NCBI RefSeq assembly: GCF_907165205.1
Contig: NC_058198.1
Span: 5,123,001-5,187,000 of the forward strand
Direction of reading: 5' to 3'
Source of the DNA: Coccinella septempunctata
Lineage: Eukaryota; Arthropoda; Insecta; Coleoptera; Coccinellidae
DNA: 64,000 nt
A program made the position numbers and the translations under genes. This document shows, one piece after another, positions 1 through 12,701 of the stretch (the stretch's first letter is position 1; the number at the start of each line of letters is the position of its first letter). The notes under the pieces were generated by a model. It did not search any database and was not told the DNA's origin. It was given only the letters and a program-made list of their open reading frames with translations.

Positions 1-1240
1 TTTTTCCCTATATTAACTATTTAAAAAAAAATACATTGCTCCATAGTTGAGGTTTAACAAATTCTGAGAAACAAAAAATTTCAAGTAAATTTAGCACTGG
101 TAGGCCTTCCCCATCATTCATAAGACATTTCTCAACATTATTTTTTCACATAAGGAAGATATTTCTTTCGAAAAGTTCCATATCCAATCCAATTCCAAGC
201 TGAATGTGTTCCTCTTCCAAGTTGGCCCAAAAAAAGGCAAGACTGGATGTAAAGTTATCATTGAGTTAGTCATTACCACAAATAAAGAACAAATTTGATC
301 CTTTCTAGTTAATACTGAGAACTTCTAACTGTTATCATTTTGAAGTGTTTGAATAATCTATCCAGATTTTGCGATCCAGTATTTCATGATACCATCCAAT
401 ATTCGAATAATTCGAATGTATAGACCAAAAATTCTACTCCTGCATCAAACTAACTCCAATTAGCGAATCGTTATAACCTGAAATTCCTGGCAGTAGCAAT
501 CAACAGATCGATTCAGAATAGGAATTCGAATACACCAGTAATGAACTCCAAATTTCACGTGGGCGATAACACATCACGGAATTATTTGTCATTTCTCGGG
601 ACCGTATATTTTTATTATTTCGCTTCATCGTTTAATGTCCGTAGTTCTCTTTGTGGTATCGAAGAATTTTGATAGATATCTCCGTCATACTGTATACGAC
701 GTGGAGTATCTTTATGGATGTCAACGCGAAAATGGTTTATTATTCATAAAATATGAATGTGGCGACTTCTCCGTAAATCAAGGGTGATCATAAAAAATAG
801 ACCCATTAAATGATTAAGCGGTGATTTTTCAATTTCCATCGGGTCGTGGACAACCTCTTGATATTTAATGCCGAACTGTCCGGCTACAGATATCTCATAA
901 AATGACTATATACTTTTATTGCTCAAAAAACGTGGTTATTAACTTTTGAACGAACAATTTAGCGATAAATCGGTACTATTGTTTGCCAATGTAATTATTA
1001 GAAGGCATTTTTAGGATTTTTCCGCGGCGTTCGAATTTTATTGCTGCATAAATATTTGTGGGAGTTTATGGCTTCCACGGAAAAAATTCAACGAACTCCT
1101 CTTTTGGATGCGCCTCGAGCTCGCTGGACTCTTGTGCTTCATTTGATATGGAGACCTCAGCTATGTTATTGGCGTTTTGTCAATTTTTCGCTACATGCTA
1201 ATCATGACCATCGACCTGAATTGACAAAAACTTTGATGAA
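1..1240. other. AT-rich non-coding stretch
   Basis: No gene, RNA or clear repeat is visible. Open frames are short and resemble no family I know. The DNA has the AT-rich composition seen through most of the window. Confidence 0.6.
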
Positions 1241-1609
1241 TTCAAATCATCGAGCTTTGTTGGCGGTGCAATTCTGAAGTGGTTCTGATATAGGTGGAAA
1301 TCTCGAATTACCACCGATGCAAAAATAATAAGAAATTCAGTAACACCTGCATACAAAGGATTATTAAATTTGCATTGGGGAAGTTGTGGAGTCCCAGATT
1401 GAATCGAATGAATTGTCTTGTCTGGTGATTCCTCCCCCACAATCCTCCTGGATATTCACATTGACCCCAATCCAATCCATAAAGAGTAATCCTTTGTTTG
1501 TAGGTGACAGTGGATTGTTTTGTTATTTTTGCATCGGTGGAAATTCGAAATTCTCACTGATACCAGAACAGGTTCAGAATCGCACCGCGAACAAAGCTGT
1601 GAGTTTGAA
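1241..1609. repeat. Imperfect inverted repeat with ~125-145 bp arms
   Basis: The reverse complement of 1241-1380 aligns with 1465-1609. The arms share blocks such as AATCCTTTGT, ATTTTTGCATCGGTGG, TTCAGAAT, GCACCGC and AACAAAGCT, with roughly 78 % identity by eye over about 120 positions and a small indel. About 85 bp separates the arms. Two short opposite-strand ORFs (1198-1440 minus, 1386-1688 plus) fall on the arms and are mirror products of the same sequence, so they are not treated as genes. This is either a decayed foldback element or an old inverted duplication. No target-site duplication was found. Confidence 0.7.
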
Positions 1610-1869
1610 GATGAAAGAATATAATAAACAGATGTGTTTTGATTTTACTCTCATGCACGCACACTCCTTTTCCGGTTTTCAACTGTGAGGAACATCTGCG
1701 TAGCATTATCGATAAGTCAAACGAATTTATTTTCACAAGTTTGCTGTTTTCCTGCGGAAGCGTACCTGTGAATCATTCTACATGGCCGTAATGAATTTTC
1801 TTATATGTGATGTACGAAACCTAACGTAAACTTTTCGAATAATCATTAATTGATGTTTTCTAATTACAG

Positions 1870-1903
1870 GGCCAACCCTATCCCATGATGAAAGATGATA
1901 AAC
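1870..1903 (+). CDS. Possible 34-nt exon (splice-site bounded)
   Basis: A pyrimidine-rich tract ending in TTACAG (AG at 1868-1869) precedes the segment, and a consensus donor GTAAGTTT starts at 1904. Only one of the three frames is open. It reads GQPYPMMKDDK and leaves one base of the next codon, so the exon would have phase 0 in and phase 1 out. I do not recognise the peptide. Splicing it directly to the candidate exon at 24089 would hit a stop, so those two are not simple neighbours. A donor with an acceptor 30-100 nt upstream is expected about once or twice by chance in 64 kb, so this is only a candidate. Confidence 0.3.
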
Positions 1904-1949
1904 GTAAGTTTATAGGTTGTCTTGTAATGCGAGCTTATTTTTCACCGAG

Positions 1950-2052
1950 TGGTCCATTGAAATTTTTCCTGAATTTGTTTGAAACATAGAAAAATGCCGA
2001 TAAATGAAATTATTTGTCAATTTCATATCATTTAAATATTTTCAATGGACCA
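1950..2052. repeat. Small foldback with 13-bp perfect outer arms
   Basis: TGGTCCATTGAAA at 1950-1962 is the exact reverse complement of 2040-2052. A second inner stem is formed by ATGAAATT and AATTTCAT at about 2003-2026. The span is ~103 bp. It could be a tiny MITE or a chance hairpin. Confidence 0.5.
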
Positions 2053-5000
2053 ATCTAGAATTTTTAATCGAATCGGCGTTCAAATTTTATGGAACTGTCA
2101 AGTAGTAGTTACTTACTGCCTACCCCCATACTACTATAAGGATTGTTACGAAACCAAAAGGATTTGCATGAGCTGAATTGATTTTATACGATCTTCGTCC
2201 AGCTTCACGTAAATAACATAGTTATAATGACGGGTAGAGATTAGTGATAATCTTCATCACGGAATTTTCTGGAGTATTCTTGGCTAAGTTCAAACTGAAA
2301 TAGACGATTCTTTACGACTTCTTGAGTAGACGTTTCGTAATGAGTAGTACAAGTTTCGGGTCATTAATATTTTCAATAAATCCCCGGGTACGCTTTAACG
2401 AACGGATCAGTTTCGACTGAACTAGCAGACTTTCCTACGAAGTTTTATGGAATGTCGTATACGAGAACTTCGGATGGTGACTTTTTCGATGCGAAATACA
2501 GTATGTTAAACGTTTTCACCGTGCAGGTGCGTTAACAGTGCTTATTATAGAAATAATGAGAGCAAATTGCGCTATTAGAACATTGGTTGTATGTACTGAA
2601 AAATTGTTCATTATAATGTTACGAGGTTCGACTGAAACATAAAAAAAATGAGCATTTCATGAATAATTTTCGTTGGACATGAGCAAATTACTTATGACAT
2701 TGACCTGTGCCTGCGAATATGCTGGTCTTTGGAAGGCCAAAAATGTCGGATCAATTCCAACGGAGCAAGAGAGTTCAGAGTTCCCGACAGAATAAATGAT
2801 TCCAGTTTTTCTTCAGTAGAAAAATTTGGAGAGGTCCTTTTAGAAAAATTGATAGTGCAGCGGAAAGATATCGATGAAAAGTGAACTAGCTTCCAGTGAT
2901 TCCATTATGGGGACTTATGAACCACCTTAAAACCCGTATGAAAAGTTCAACGGTTTCGAGTTCATTTCAGAATTTCATAGCGATTGTTTGTATGTCGATG
3001 GCCCTCGCTGAGGACCTCCTACTTCCGCAGCAGATGTCCGATTCTTCGTCAAAGTCCCATTCGCGATTCTGCCATCGGAAAAAAACACGGGGTGGAGTTA
3101 GAGTTATGGTCTAGAAATGGCGACGTAGACTGTTTTCCATAATGAGAAGTAAGAGAGGAACATTTCGTGATGACGGTTCAGAGCGCTAATATGAGTTTAC
3201 TTGAACGGAAGTTATGCCACGTCAGATTTAGGAGGAACGGATGTGTCTGTTTCAGCTCAATGTGAGCACAATGATTCGTCTAATTATTTTCAAGACTGCG
3301 CCAAACTGCCGGCACGTCGACAGATTAGGGTTTGTTTAAGTTTTAAGATATTTATGTGTATAAAGAATATATCCGCCTTGTTTTCGGGGGATTTCTCGAG
3401 ATATGTCAGCCTTAACTGTGACATTACTCAACGGCGACAAGTTAATTCTACGATCAGTCGAGGATACACCGAGCAAATGTGTTTACCACAAATATAATGC
3501 ATTTTCACTTCTCCGCAAGAGAGAGTAAAGGGAAAGTTTTGCAAGAACGATACAGATCTTCACAGAAAAGGTTCAAGGAAGGCGTAAAAAAGAGAAACAC
3601 GGACCTTAAGTGGGGAGCTTTTGCGCTCTTTTTGAAATTCATAACCAAAGCGATCACCCATCAAGAACCAGCAAGTCTGCAAGGAGATTATACTATAGTA
3701 CTCAACATTTAAAAAGAGTAAAGTGACATAGTCTGAGATAGAACCAGTCCTATGGAAGGATTACAAGGATTCTCTGCTGTCATAGAATATCGTAATAAAT
3801 CAACTGGTAGAGCTAATAAGATGACACTCTTATGAAGGGGGATTCTGGTAAAATTCCGATGCAGTTGAGGAGAGGTCCACAAGTTTTGAACCTGCAGCAC
3901 GTGAATCCATTTGTTGGCTTCAAAAATGGTATCATAAGGCATCTTTTTGAGGCATGGGGAAGTCACGCAAGCTCTGTGGGTGAAAAAAAACTGCTGAACG
4001 GATAATATGCAAGTGTCGAGAACTGGCAGTTCTTAGGCTGGATCATAGGTCAACATGCAAAGCTGCTAGGGAGGTAGCTGGATTTGTGAATAGTATTGAA
4101 CTAATAATTTTTGGAATTCTTCAGATATTTCCTTGTAATCGTTTCGTCACTTTTGACTAACAGAATCCTATGTTAATCGCAGGGAATCACCTATACTGAT
4201 AGGTTGAATACATCACAATATTAGCTCACTTAAAATGGGACGAAAAATACGATTACCTCATTGTTGCTAGAAAAAAAAAATTATCTGTCGGCGTTTCCGA
4301 GTACACACATAAAAATCTACTCCGCAATCGAATGAGCTCACAGCTATTGTTCCATATCTCATTAGGAATTCTAGGCTGCGTTCCGCAGTTAAGACATATT
4401 TTTATTTTCGCTGGATTCTCCGTTGTGGTTTCGGTTCGTATAAAATAAAGTTGGTTAGTTTCTTTGAACTGCTAATTTTAAGGGCAGATTTATTTCTGAC
4501 CTACATGAATTATCGCGACATGACTCCTTCCTTTTGTTGCTTAGTTGGAATATAAATTCGAACTTTGGAAATCTTGATGGTTCATTGAACAAACCCTTCT
4601 TTTCTTCGGAGCAATTCATTTCGGTTGTTTATCAGTTGAATCGAACAGGATATCACTTCCTAAGGTGTCTTAATGAAGAATCAAAAAAGTATAAGCGAGA
4701 ACTCCCGATTTAAAGGGTCTCATACACTGGAATTTACATATTTCAACATTGTCATGAATCTGTTGGAATTATTCCAAATAAAGGGGGAGAACTGAAAAGT
4801 CCGCATTCATCAGGAATGGAATTATCCAATTTTATATTCGAGAAAATGACACAGTTCTCTCAACCGCTGCATACGGTTGGGTTCCTTCAGGTCCTTATCG
4901 ATTTTTATGTCCAATTATAAAGTATTTCTTTTGCATAAACCCTTGTTACATTTACTTTTTTCGCCCGCGAACATTACGTATTCGTGGTATAATCAGGAGA

Positions 5001-6534
5001 GTATTAAATATTTTTTAATTATTCGAATACACGCGAATGTTGCATGGTATGAATTCAAATTATTTTTTAATCGTTACATATTAGTCGCAGATGCTTCCAA
5101 ATGATTGTGCTCAATTCATAATTAGAACATACATGAAACGATTTGACTAATGGATAGTCCGTATGTTGGTGGTTGATTTAGGGGAGAAGGTAGCTGGAAT
5201 TTAGAGTAGCGCGTCTGTTGGGCAGCCCTTGCTTTTCGACCCTTGTACGAGCACACTGTTAAGTGCAGAAAGTCATGCGATGAAGTGTCACCATTCTAAC
5301 CTCTCTAATCAGCACACGACACACGGTCAATCGATTGAAAAAGATCGTTTCCCTTTCTTTTTTAGTCGGAGAAAATTTGGAAATATGCTTCCAACTGTTC
5401 CGAATAGATACGGCATAAAAAAGACTTCGAATCATTGGAAACATCCTGATACACCAAATAATAATAGTCGAGTATTTGATGTAGAAGAAGGCATTATACG
5501 AAATATCATCGTTACAATACTAATCGAGGGTTGAGTAAATGGCACTCGATTTTTGTTCAAAAATTAAATAGTTTCTTGGATTTCTAACTCATAGCATGAA
5601 AAACCAAATTGTTTAAAAATTATGCATGCATCAGACTATCGTATGTTTTCGTGGAAGATCGTAAGGACGCGTTCTCAAGAAGCAGTCGCCCCTAACTAAA
5701 AATGTGGACAACCATTAATTCGAACAAGAAATGTCCGCACAATCAAGAAAACAAAAAGTTGCATTAAAATAGGCTGGCCATTTGATGGTTGCGGGGAAAG
5801 GAGAGCGGCAAAATAATTCAATTATACCTTTGGAGTTCACAAATATTTTACATAGCCAGACAGGAATTGATTATCTTCGTTGTAGTTGATTTAATTAGAA
5901 CAATTTTCAATGCTATTTCACTTGCAGATGAAGTATTTTAATTATTGGCGGTGGTTGTAATATCGCAAAATTCAGCAAAAAGAATTACAGCTTATAGGAT
6001 TTTATAACGACACTCATTTCGTACTAGGACCTGGTTCTTCAATTAATATCTGTTGTTGAGAAGAGCAAATGGATGGGGGACAACATTCCACGAATTTGAA
6101 AGTGTATACCAGGAGGAGGTTATTTGTAAGACTCGAAACGGGTAGTCTCGACTTAAGCCGATTCTAATCAAAAGAGACTGTTTCCAAAGGAATTCCGATT
6201 AAGTAGTTTCACGTTACGTTTTTCACATCATTAACAATCCTGTCTAATAGGTAAGAGTGAAAAGTTTGCTTCTTTGCTCTTTCAAAGATGATAAAGATTA
6301 TTTTGAAATCAAGGTACTGGAATTAAACGAGATGACCTATATAAAAAAATTTGAAATTCCATTTTTTGACCTCTTTTTGCTTTCCTCTAGATCTCATTCT
6401 TCTTCCAAAGTTATTAAAACAGCAATCAATTAATTTTATTGAAGTGAAGGAGAATTATCCTTATTTTCTTGTCGAATAGTTTGTTTATATTCAATAGAAT
6501 CGTCGTAAAACGAAACGGAATCCCTTCAGCATAG
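2053..6534. other. Non-coding stretch, nothing recognised
   Basis: Short ORFs at 2896-3114, 3201-3497, 3479-3712 and 5229-5534 show no motif I know. A 15-bp inverted repeat, AGAACTG/CAGTTCT, lies near 4018-4034. Nothing else stands out. Confidence 0.55.
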
Positions 6535-6662
6535 TTGAGAACTCCAATTGGATCTTAGGAATACAACAAGGAATAGGTTCACTGCTTGTAATAGATTCAT
6601 CGTATTCGAAAACCAATATTGTATAAAAATTTTTCGGATATCTAACCTAATCGAGTTTTTGG
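6535..6662 (+). repeat. Degenerate, internally deleted satellite monomer at the array edge
   Basis: About 6535-6650 aligns loosely with the satellite. CTCCAATTGGATC matches the monomer's CCCAATTGGATC. GCTTGTAATAGATTCA followed by TTCGAAAACC matches GCTCGCAATAGATTCA and TTCGAAAACC. The copy then jumps from the ATATCT block straight to TCGAGTTTTTG, so roughly 200 bp is missing. It is far more diverged than the monomers inside the array, as expected where homogenisation does not reach the flank. Confidence 0.7.
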
Positions 6663-9600
6663 GCTATAGTGGAAGCCTGGGCAACGCTGATTATAGAACC
6701 GGAGCTCCCAATTGGATCAGATGAATATAACAGGAGATATCGCAGATTGAAATTTGCAATTTTTGAAAAATGCTATTTCCAAGATGAAAATCTAAACGAA
6801 GGGAGATAGATAGGCTTTCGAAATTGCTCGCAATAGATTCAGCGTGTTCGAAAACCTATATTTTCATACCAAAATTTCAAATATCTTGCCTTGTTTACGA
6901 GAAAAAAATGTTTTTTGTTTTTCCACTTTTCATTTTCGAGTTGACTTCGAGGAGCTCTCTGGAGTGTAATTCTCTATTAAATAATAAACTGTTTGGTTTT
7001 CTAGAATCCTCAAAACAAATTCTATGCACTCCCTATCCTAAGACATTACTAGAACAGTCTGATTTTTAGACAGAGTAGCAAATAGGTCATTTTAGGGGGG
7101 TCTAACCCCTTGCTCATTTTTGACCAAAAAATTCAAGATTTTCGAAATCGAGTTTTTGTGCTAGGGTAGAAGCCTAGGTAACGCTGATTATTGAACCGGA
7201 AATCCCAATTGGATCAGATGAATATAACAGGAGATATCGCAGATTGAAATTTGCAATTTTTGAAAAATGCCATTTCCGAGATGAAAATCTGAACGACATG
7301 AGATAGGCTTCCGGAATTGCTCGCAATAGATTCAGCGTGTTCGAAAACCTATATTTTCATACCAAAATTTCAAATATCTGGCCCTGTTTACGAGAAAAAA
7401 ATGTTTTTTGTTTTTCCACTTTTCATTTTCGAGTTGACTTCGAGGAGCTCTCTGGAGTGCAATTCTCTATTAAATAATAAACTGTTTGGTTTTCTAGAAT
7501 CTTCAAAACAAATTCCATGCACTACATATCCTAAGACATTACTAGAACAGCCTGATTTTTAGACAGAGTAGCAAATAGGTCATTTTAGGGGGGTCTAACC
7601 CCTTGCTCATTTTTGACCCAAAAATTCAAGATTTTCGAAATCGAGTTTTTGTGCTAGGGTAGAAGCCTAGGTCACGCTGATTATAGAACCTAAAATCCCA
7701 ATTGGATCAGATGAATATAACAGGAGATATCGCAGATTGAAATTTGCAATTTTTGAAAAATGCCATTTCCGAGATGAAAATCTAAACGAAGAGAGATAGG
7801 CTTTTGAAATTGCTCGCAATAGATTCAGCGTGTTCGAAAACCTATATTTTCATACCAAAATTTCAAATATCTGGCCTTGTTTACGAGAAAAAAATGTTTT
7901 TTGTTTTTCCACTTTTCATTTTCGAGTTGACTTCGAGGAGCTCTCTGGAGTGCAATTCTCTATTAAATAATAGACTGTTTGGTTTTCTAGAATCCTCAAA
8001 ACAAATTCTATGCACTCCATATCCTAAGACATTACTAGAACAGCCTGATTTTTAGACAGAGTAGCAAATAGGTCATTTTAGGGGGGTCTAACCCCTTGCT
8101 CATTTTTGACCCAAAAATTCAAGATTTTCGAAATCGAGTTTTTGTGCTAGGGTAGAAGCTTAGGTAACGCTGATTATAGAACCGGATATCCCAATTGGAT
8201 CAGATGAATATAACAGGAGATATCGCAGATTGAAATTTGCAATTTTTGAAAAATGCCATTTCCGAGATGAAAATCTAAACGATGGGAGATAGACTTTCGA
8301 AATTGCTTGCAATAGATTCAGCGTGTTCGAAAACCTATATTTTCATACCAAAATTTCAAATATCTTGCCTTGTTTACGAGAAAAAAATGTTTTTTGTTTT
8401 TCCACTTTTCATTTTCGAGTTGACTTCGAGGAGCTCTCTGGAGTGCAATTCTCTATTAAAGAATAAACTGTTTGGTTTTCTAGAATCCTCAAAACAAATT
8501 CTATGCACTCCATATCCTAAGACATTACTAGAACAGCCTGATTTTTAGACAGAGTAGCAAATAGGTCATTTTAGGGGGGTCTAACCCCTTGCTCATTTTT
8601 AACCCAAAAATTCAAGATTTTCGAAATCGAGTTTCTGTGCTAGGGTAGAAGCCTAGGTAACGCTGATTATAGAACCGGAAATCCCAATTGGATCAGATAA
8701 ATATAACAGGAGATATCGCAGATTGAAATTTGCAATTTTTGAAAAATGCCATTTCCGAGATGAAAATCTAAACGAAGAGAGATAAGCTTTTGAAATTGCT
8801 CGCAATAGATTCAGCGTGTTCGAAAACCTATATTTTCATACCAAAATTTCAAATATCTGGCCTTGTTTACGAGAAAAAAATGTTTTTTGTTTTTCCACTT
8901 TTCATTTTCGAGTTGACTTCGAGGAGCTCTCTGGAGTGCAATTCTCTATTAAATAATAGACTGTTTGGTTTTCTAGAATCCTCAAAACAAATTCTATGCA
9001 CTCCATATCCTAAGACATTACTAGAACAGCCTGATTTTTAGACAGAGTAGCAAATAGGTCATTTTAGGGGGGTCTAACCCCTTGCTCATTTTTAACCCAA
9101 AAATTCAAGATTTTCGAAATCGAGTTTTTGTGCTAGGGTAGAAGCCTAGGTAACGCTGATTATAGAACCGGAAATCCCAATTGGATCAGATGAATATAAC
9201 AGGAGATATCGCAGATTGAAATTTGCAATTTTTGAAAAATGCCATTTCCGAGATGAAAATCTGAACGAAGGGAGATAGGCTTTCGGAATTGCTCGCAATA
9301 GATTCAGCGTGTTCGAAAACCTATATTTTCATACCAAAATTTCAAATATCTGGCCCTGTTTACGAGAAAAAAATGTTTTTTGTTTTTCCACTTTTCATTT
9401 TCAAGTTGACTTCGAGGAGCTCTATGGAGATCAATTCTCTATTAAATAATAAACTGTTTGGTTTTCTAGAATCCTCAAAACAAATTCTATGCACTCCATA
9501 TCCTAAGACATTACTAGAACAGCCTGATTTTTAGACAGAGTAGCAAATAGGTCATTTTAGGGGGGTCTAACCCCTTGCTCATTTTTGACCCAAAAATTCA

Positions 9601-12600
9601 AGATTTTCGAAATCGAGTTTTTGTGCTATAGTGGAAGCCTGGGCAACGCTGATTATAGAACCGGAGCTCCCAATTGGATCAGATGAATATAACAGGAGAT
9701 ATCGCAGATTGAAATTTGCAATTTTTGAAAAATGCTATTTCCAAGATGAAAATCTAAACGAAGGGAGATAGATAGGCTTTCGAAATTGCTCGCAATAGAT
9801 TCAGCGTGTTCGAAAACCTATATTTTCATACCAAAATTTCAAATATCTTGCCTTGTTTACGAGAAAAAAATGTTTTTTGTTTTTCCACTTTTCATTTTCG
9901 AGTTGACTTCGAGGAGCTCTCTGGAGTGTAATTCTCTATTAAATAATAAACTGTTTGGTTTTCTAGAATCCTCAAAACAAATTCTATGCACTCCATATCC
10001 TAAGACATTACTAGAACAGCCTGATTTTTAGACAGAGTAGCAAATAGGTCATTTTAGGGGGGTCTAACCCCTTGCTCATTTTTGACCCAAAAATTCAAGA
10101 TTTTCGAAATCGAGTTTTTGTGCTAGGGTAGAAGCCTAGGTCACGCTGATTATAGAACCGGAAATCCCAATTGGATCAGATGAATATAACAGGAGATATC
10201 GCAGATTGAAATTTGCAATTTTTGAAAAATGCCATTTCCGAGATGAAAATCTAAACGACATGAGATAGGCTTCCGGAATTGCTCGCAATAGATTCAGCGT
10301 GTTCGAAAACCTATATTTTCATACCAAAATTTCAAATATCTGGCCTTGTTTCTGAGAAAAAAATGTTTTTTGTTTTTCCACTTTTCATTTTCGAGTTGAC
10401 TTCGAGGAGCTCTCTGGAGTGCAATTCTCTATTAAAGAATAAACTGTTTGGTTTTCTAGAATCCTCAAAACAAATTCTATGCACTCCATATTCTAAGACA
10501 TTACTAGAACAGCCTGATTTTTAGACAGAGTAGCAAATAGGTCATTTTAGGGGGGTCTAACCCCTTGCTCATTTTTGACCCAAAAATTCAAGATTTTCGA
10601 AATCGAGTTTTTGTGCTAGGGTAGAAGCCTAGGTAAGGCTGATTATTGAACCGGAAATCCCAATTGGATCAGAAGAATATAACAGGAGATATCGCAGATT
10701 GAAATTTGCAATCTTTGAAAAATGCCATTTCCGAGATGAAAATCTGAACGACATGAGATAGGCTTCCGGAATTGCTCGCAATAGATTCAGCGTGTTCGAA
10801 AACCTATATTTTCATACCAATATTTCAAATATCTGGCCCTGTTTACGAGAAAAAAATGTTTTTTGTTTTTCCACTTTTCATTTTCGAGTTGACTTCGAGG
10901 AGCTCTCTGGAGTGCAATTCTCTATTAAATAATAAACTGTTTGGTTTTCTAGAATCCTCAAAACAAATTCTATGCACTCCATATCCTAAGACATTACTAG
11001 AACAGCCTGATTTTTAGACAGAGTAGCAAATAGGTCATTTTAGGGGGGTCTAACCCCTTGCTCATTTTTGACCCAAAAATTCAAGATTTTCGAAATCGAG
11101 TTTTTGTGCTAGGGTAGAAGCCTAGGTCACGCTGATTATAGAACCGGAAATCCCAATTGGATCAGATGAATATAACAGGAGATATCGCAGATTGAAATTT
11201 GCAATTTTTGAAAAATGCCATTTCCGAGATGAAAATCTAAACGAAGAGAGATAGGCTTTTGAAATTGCTCGCAATATATTCAGCGTGTTCGAAAACCTAT
11301 ATTTTCATACCAAAATTTCAAATATCTGGCCTTGTTTCTGAGAAAAAAATGTTTTTTGTTTTTCCACTTTTCATTTTCGAGTTGACTTCGAGGAGCTCTC
11401 TGGAGTGCAATTCTCTATTAAAGAATAAACTGTTTGGTTTTCTAGAATCCTCAAAACAAATTCTATGCACTCCATATCCTAAGACATTACTAGAACAGCC
11501 TGATTTTCAGACAGAGTTGCAAATAGGTCATTTTAGGGGGGTCTAACCCCTTGCTCATTTTTGACCCAAAAATTCAAGATTTTCGAAATCGAGTTTTTGT
11601 GCTAGGGTAGAAGCCTAGGTAACGCTGATTATTGAACCGGAAATCCCAATTGGATCAGATGAATATAACAGGAGATATCGCAGATTGAAATTTGCAATTT
11701 TCGAAAAATGCCATTTCCGAGATGAAAATCTGAACGAAGGGAGATAGGCTTTCGGAATTGCTCGCAATAGATTCAGCGTGTTCGAAAACCTATATTTTCA
11801 TACCAAAATTTCAAATATCTGGCCCTGTTTACGAGAAAAAAATGTTTTTTGTTTTTCCACTTTTCATTTTCGAGTTGACTTCGAGGAGCTCTCTGGAGTG
11901 CAATTCTCTATTGAATAATAAACTGTTTGGTTTTCTAGAATCCTCAAAATAAATTCTATGCTTTTCATATCTTAAGACATTACTAGAACACCCTGATTTT
12001 TAGACAGAGTAGCAAATAGGTCATTTTAGGGGGGTCTAACCCCTTGCTCATTTTTGACCCAAAAATTCAAGTTTTTCGAAATCGAGTTTTTGTGCTAGGG
12101 TAGAAGCCTAGGTCACGCTGATTATAGAACCGGAAATCCCAATTGGATCAGATGAATATAACAGGAGATATCGCTGATTGAAATTTGCAATTTTTGAAAA
12201 ATGCCATTTCCGAGATGAAAATCTGAACGAAGAGAGATAGGCTTTTGAAATTGCTCGCAATAGATTCAGCCTGTTCGAAAACCTATATTTTCATACCAAA
12301 ATTTCAAATATCTGGCCCTGTTTACGAGAAAAAAATGTTTTTTGTTTTTCCACTTTTCATTTTCGAGTTGACTTCGAGGAGCTCTCTGGAGTGCAATTCT
12401 CTATTGAATAATAAACTGTTTGGTTTTCTAGAATCCTCAAAATAAATTCTATGCTTTTCATATCTTAAGACATTACTAGAACACCCTGATTTCTAGACAG
12501 AGTAGCAAATAGGTCATTTTAGGGGGGTCTAACCCCTTGCTCATTTTTGACCGAAAAAATCGAGATTTTCGAAATCGAGTTTTTGCGCTAGGGTGGAAGC

Positions 12601-12701
12601 CTAGGTAACGCTGATTATAAAACCCGAAATCCCAATTTGATGAGACGAATATAAAAGGAGATATCGCAGATTGAAATGTGCAATTTTTGAAAAATGTTCT
12701 T
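6663..12701 (+). repeat. Tandem satellite array, ~493-bp monomer, 12 full copies plus a partial
   Basis: Counting each monomer from GCTAGGGTAG (or GCTATAGTGG), units begin at 6663, 7160, 7653, 8146, 8639, 9132, 9625, 10122, 10615, 11108, 11601 and 12094. A truncated unit begins at 12587 and ends near 12701. Spacing is exactly 493 bp except for the first and seventh units, which are 497 bp because of a 4-bp GATA duplication (AGATAGATAGG). Units are nearly identical, with scattered point variants. Every unit carries a G6-TCTAA-C4 block (AGGGG pairing with CCCCT), a GAGCTC site and the same 64-95-codon open frame. That frame is a by-product of the repetition, not a gene family. The last two full units and the partial one carry the most private changes. 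The long monomer, strict head-to-tail order and sharp right edge define a complex satellite. Confidence 0.97.

Noticed and set aside
6824..12445. A family of twelve 64-95-codon ORFs repeated every ~493 bp
   Set aside because: They are one chance open frame carried along by the satellite monomer. The starts are non-ATG in most copies, substitutions show no synonymous bias by eye, and the frame has no upstream signals.
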